Shown here one piece after another: positions 62,470 through 64,000 of a DNA stretch of 64,000 nt. This DNA is from Siphlonurus alternatus (Eukaryota; Arthropoda; Insecta; Ephemeroptera; Siphlonuridae). Position 1 is the first letter of the stretch. Each line of letters opens with the position of its first letter. Both the position numbers and the translations under genes were made by a program. Where the stretch lies: contig OX463780.1 in NCBI GenBank assembly GCA_949825025.1, positions 36,684,979 through 36,748,978 on the forward strand, given 5' to 3'. Under the pieces are notes generated by a model that did no database searches, was not told the DNA's origin, and saw nothing but the letters and a program-made list of their open reading frames with translations.

Positions 62470-64000
62470 CTACTATATAGAGATGAAGTACTGGCCGCGG
62501 CGATATTAAACTTTTCAAAGCTTGCAAAAACTTCTGAAACTAATATAAGCTTTTTTGCCTATTTATAATTTATATTAATAAAATTGTTTTGTTTGTTGAT
62601 TAAAATTTTCAATTTTAAAGCGATTGCAGTGATAAGAAATTGTAAATCACTCACTAGACAATTTATAAATAAATAAATAAATATCTTTTTACCTTATTGT
62701 TATTATTGATGTACGAATAACAGTGCAAAGTGAGCATGTTCAAACAAATAATATTTTCAGAGTCTCTGTTTTTAAGTTTGTACTGGGCTGCACAAAAGAC
62801 GTGCTTTCCAACTGCGTCAATCGCGAATTTCTTTCCCGTGTGTCACTTTTTCTAATCTTATCAGAATGACAATAGATTTTGTATATCTATAATAGGGAGT
62901 ATATTATAGCAACGCCGACACATGCTTATAACTTGTGATTTAGATTATTTATTTTTAAATATTTTACTAAATAAATATACAAGTCTATACTTCAGCACTC
63001 CACAGGCAATGAGACTTATTATATAATGATACTCTGTTTTCAAGATATGGTGGAATATTATTTACAATTTAATTTTTCTTCTGGGGTCGTTTATATTATT
63101 ACTGATGAATATTATGGGTAATAGTATACATAGTATATATGTTGGCATCCGGACGCGAATATATAGTGATAAGCATCAGAGACACTGCCCTGTTATAGCA
63201 TCTCTGGATAAGCATGTAAACTGTCAATAAAATTGTTATATATATATATATATATAAAGTAACATGTGTACTAGAATTAAAAAAAAATCTTTACGCTAAT
63301 TATTACATCTACTGTATTATTTATTTATTCTCTTGTGGCTGTACATAATACAACATAGAGACAAAAAACATAGAAAATACCTTAAAAACTAAACATAACA
63401 ATATTATATATTTATATATAAAATATATTAAAGCTATTGTATGAAAAAAATAATACATTATATTTCACTGAACTGTATATAAATATGTAACATATACATA
63501 CATGATTGCAGTATATTAATATGCTTTTATCTGTTATGCTCTAATATTGGTATGTTGCATAAAATATATATTATATATATATTAAATTACATTCTGTTTA
63601 GTCTAGCTGTTTATTGTTTTTTATATAATATAGTACAATTACTACAATATAATTTTATATTACAGTATATACAATATATGATACTGCTTCAGGTGTGTTC
63701 AAACTAGTTACTGTAGTCATAATATATTATCATCATAGTCGCTCGTAATAATTTTATTCAAATTCCACAAATATAAATTTGACTCTTGCCTGACATTTTA
63801 ATTCCATTGCCTTATGTCCATAGATAGATTAATGTAATTAATTATAGAATTCGATGCATATGGTTATTAATTTATTAATTGCAGAATCCCCAATCCTTTA
63901 AATCTCTGTGATACCCAAAATTATTGATTTCTTAAGAATAAGCTTTTATTTCTATTTATTTATTTTTACTGCAACTCTTACTCTTCAGTCTCTTGTAAAA
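62470..64000. other. AT-rich DNA
   Basis: No gene, RNA gene or bounded element was seen to the end of the window. Confidence 0.5.

Overview
The window is AT-rich, intron-rich, repeat-laden animal DNA. Three host genes can be read by spliced homology. The Fos gene carries motifs shared with insect kayak (the TPTTLRNIEQTF block and an AGFVPP block), so an arthropod is the best guess; nothing here resolves the species.

Layout: (1) 910-3229, plus strand: the last two exons of D-glucuronyl C5-epimerase (GLCE, heparan sulfate modification); its 5' part lies left of the window. (2) 3.9-12.8 kb: intergenic AT-rich DNA with several inverted-repeat elements, including a three-deep nest at 3881-4960. 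(3) 13237-23519, minus strand: thirteen exons of ICE2/NARG2, subunit 2 of the little elongation complex (snRNA gene transcription), convergent with GLCE; the first exon was not found. (4) 23.8-37.2 kb: a large nest of mobile elements (5S-rRNA-derived SINEs, a broken LINE, hAT-type MITEs with perfect 8-bp target duplications, TTAA-flanked foldbacks, perfect hairpins). (5) 39220-45302, minus strand: a complete five-exon Fos/kayak gene, with a likely second, phase-compatible first exon at 50533-50646. (6) 45.3-64 kb: no firm gene, but GC-rich promoter-like blocks, a GC-rich island of unknown nature (51.7-53.9 kb), a tRNA-derived TIR element, a 40-bp minisatellite and one orphan exon-like segment.

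The three host genes have unrelated roles. ICE2 and kayak are in tandem on the minus strand; GLCE faces ICE2 tail to tail.

Most unusual: (a) a 1.6-kb TIR-bounded element in kayak intron 1 with terminal arrays of an ACAATTGT palindrome, spaced about 20 bp in the larger array, flanking a core with a period of about 125 bp; (b) thirteen perfect TGACGTCA (CRE/ATF) palindromes where about 0.5 are expected, eight in foldback elements and five upstream of kayak; (c) the candidate alternative kayak promoter and exon.
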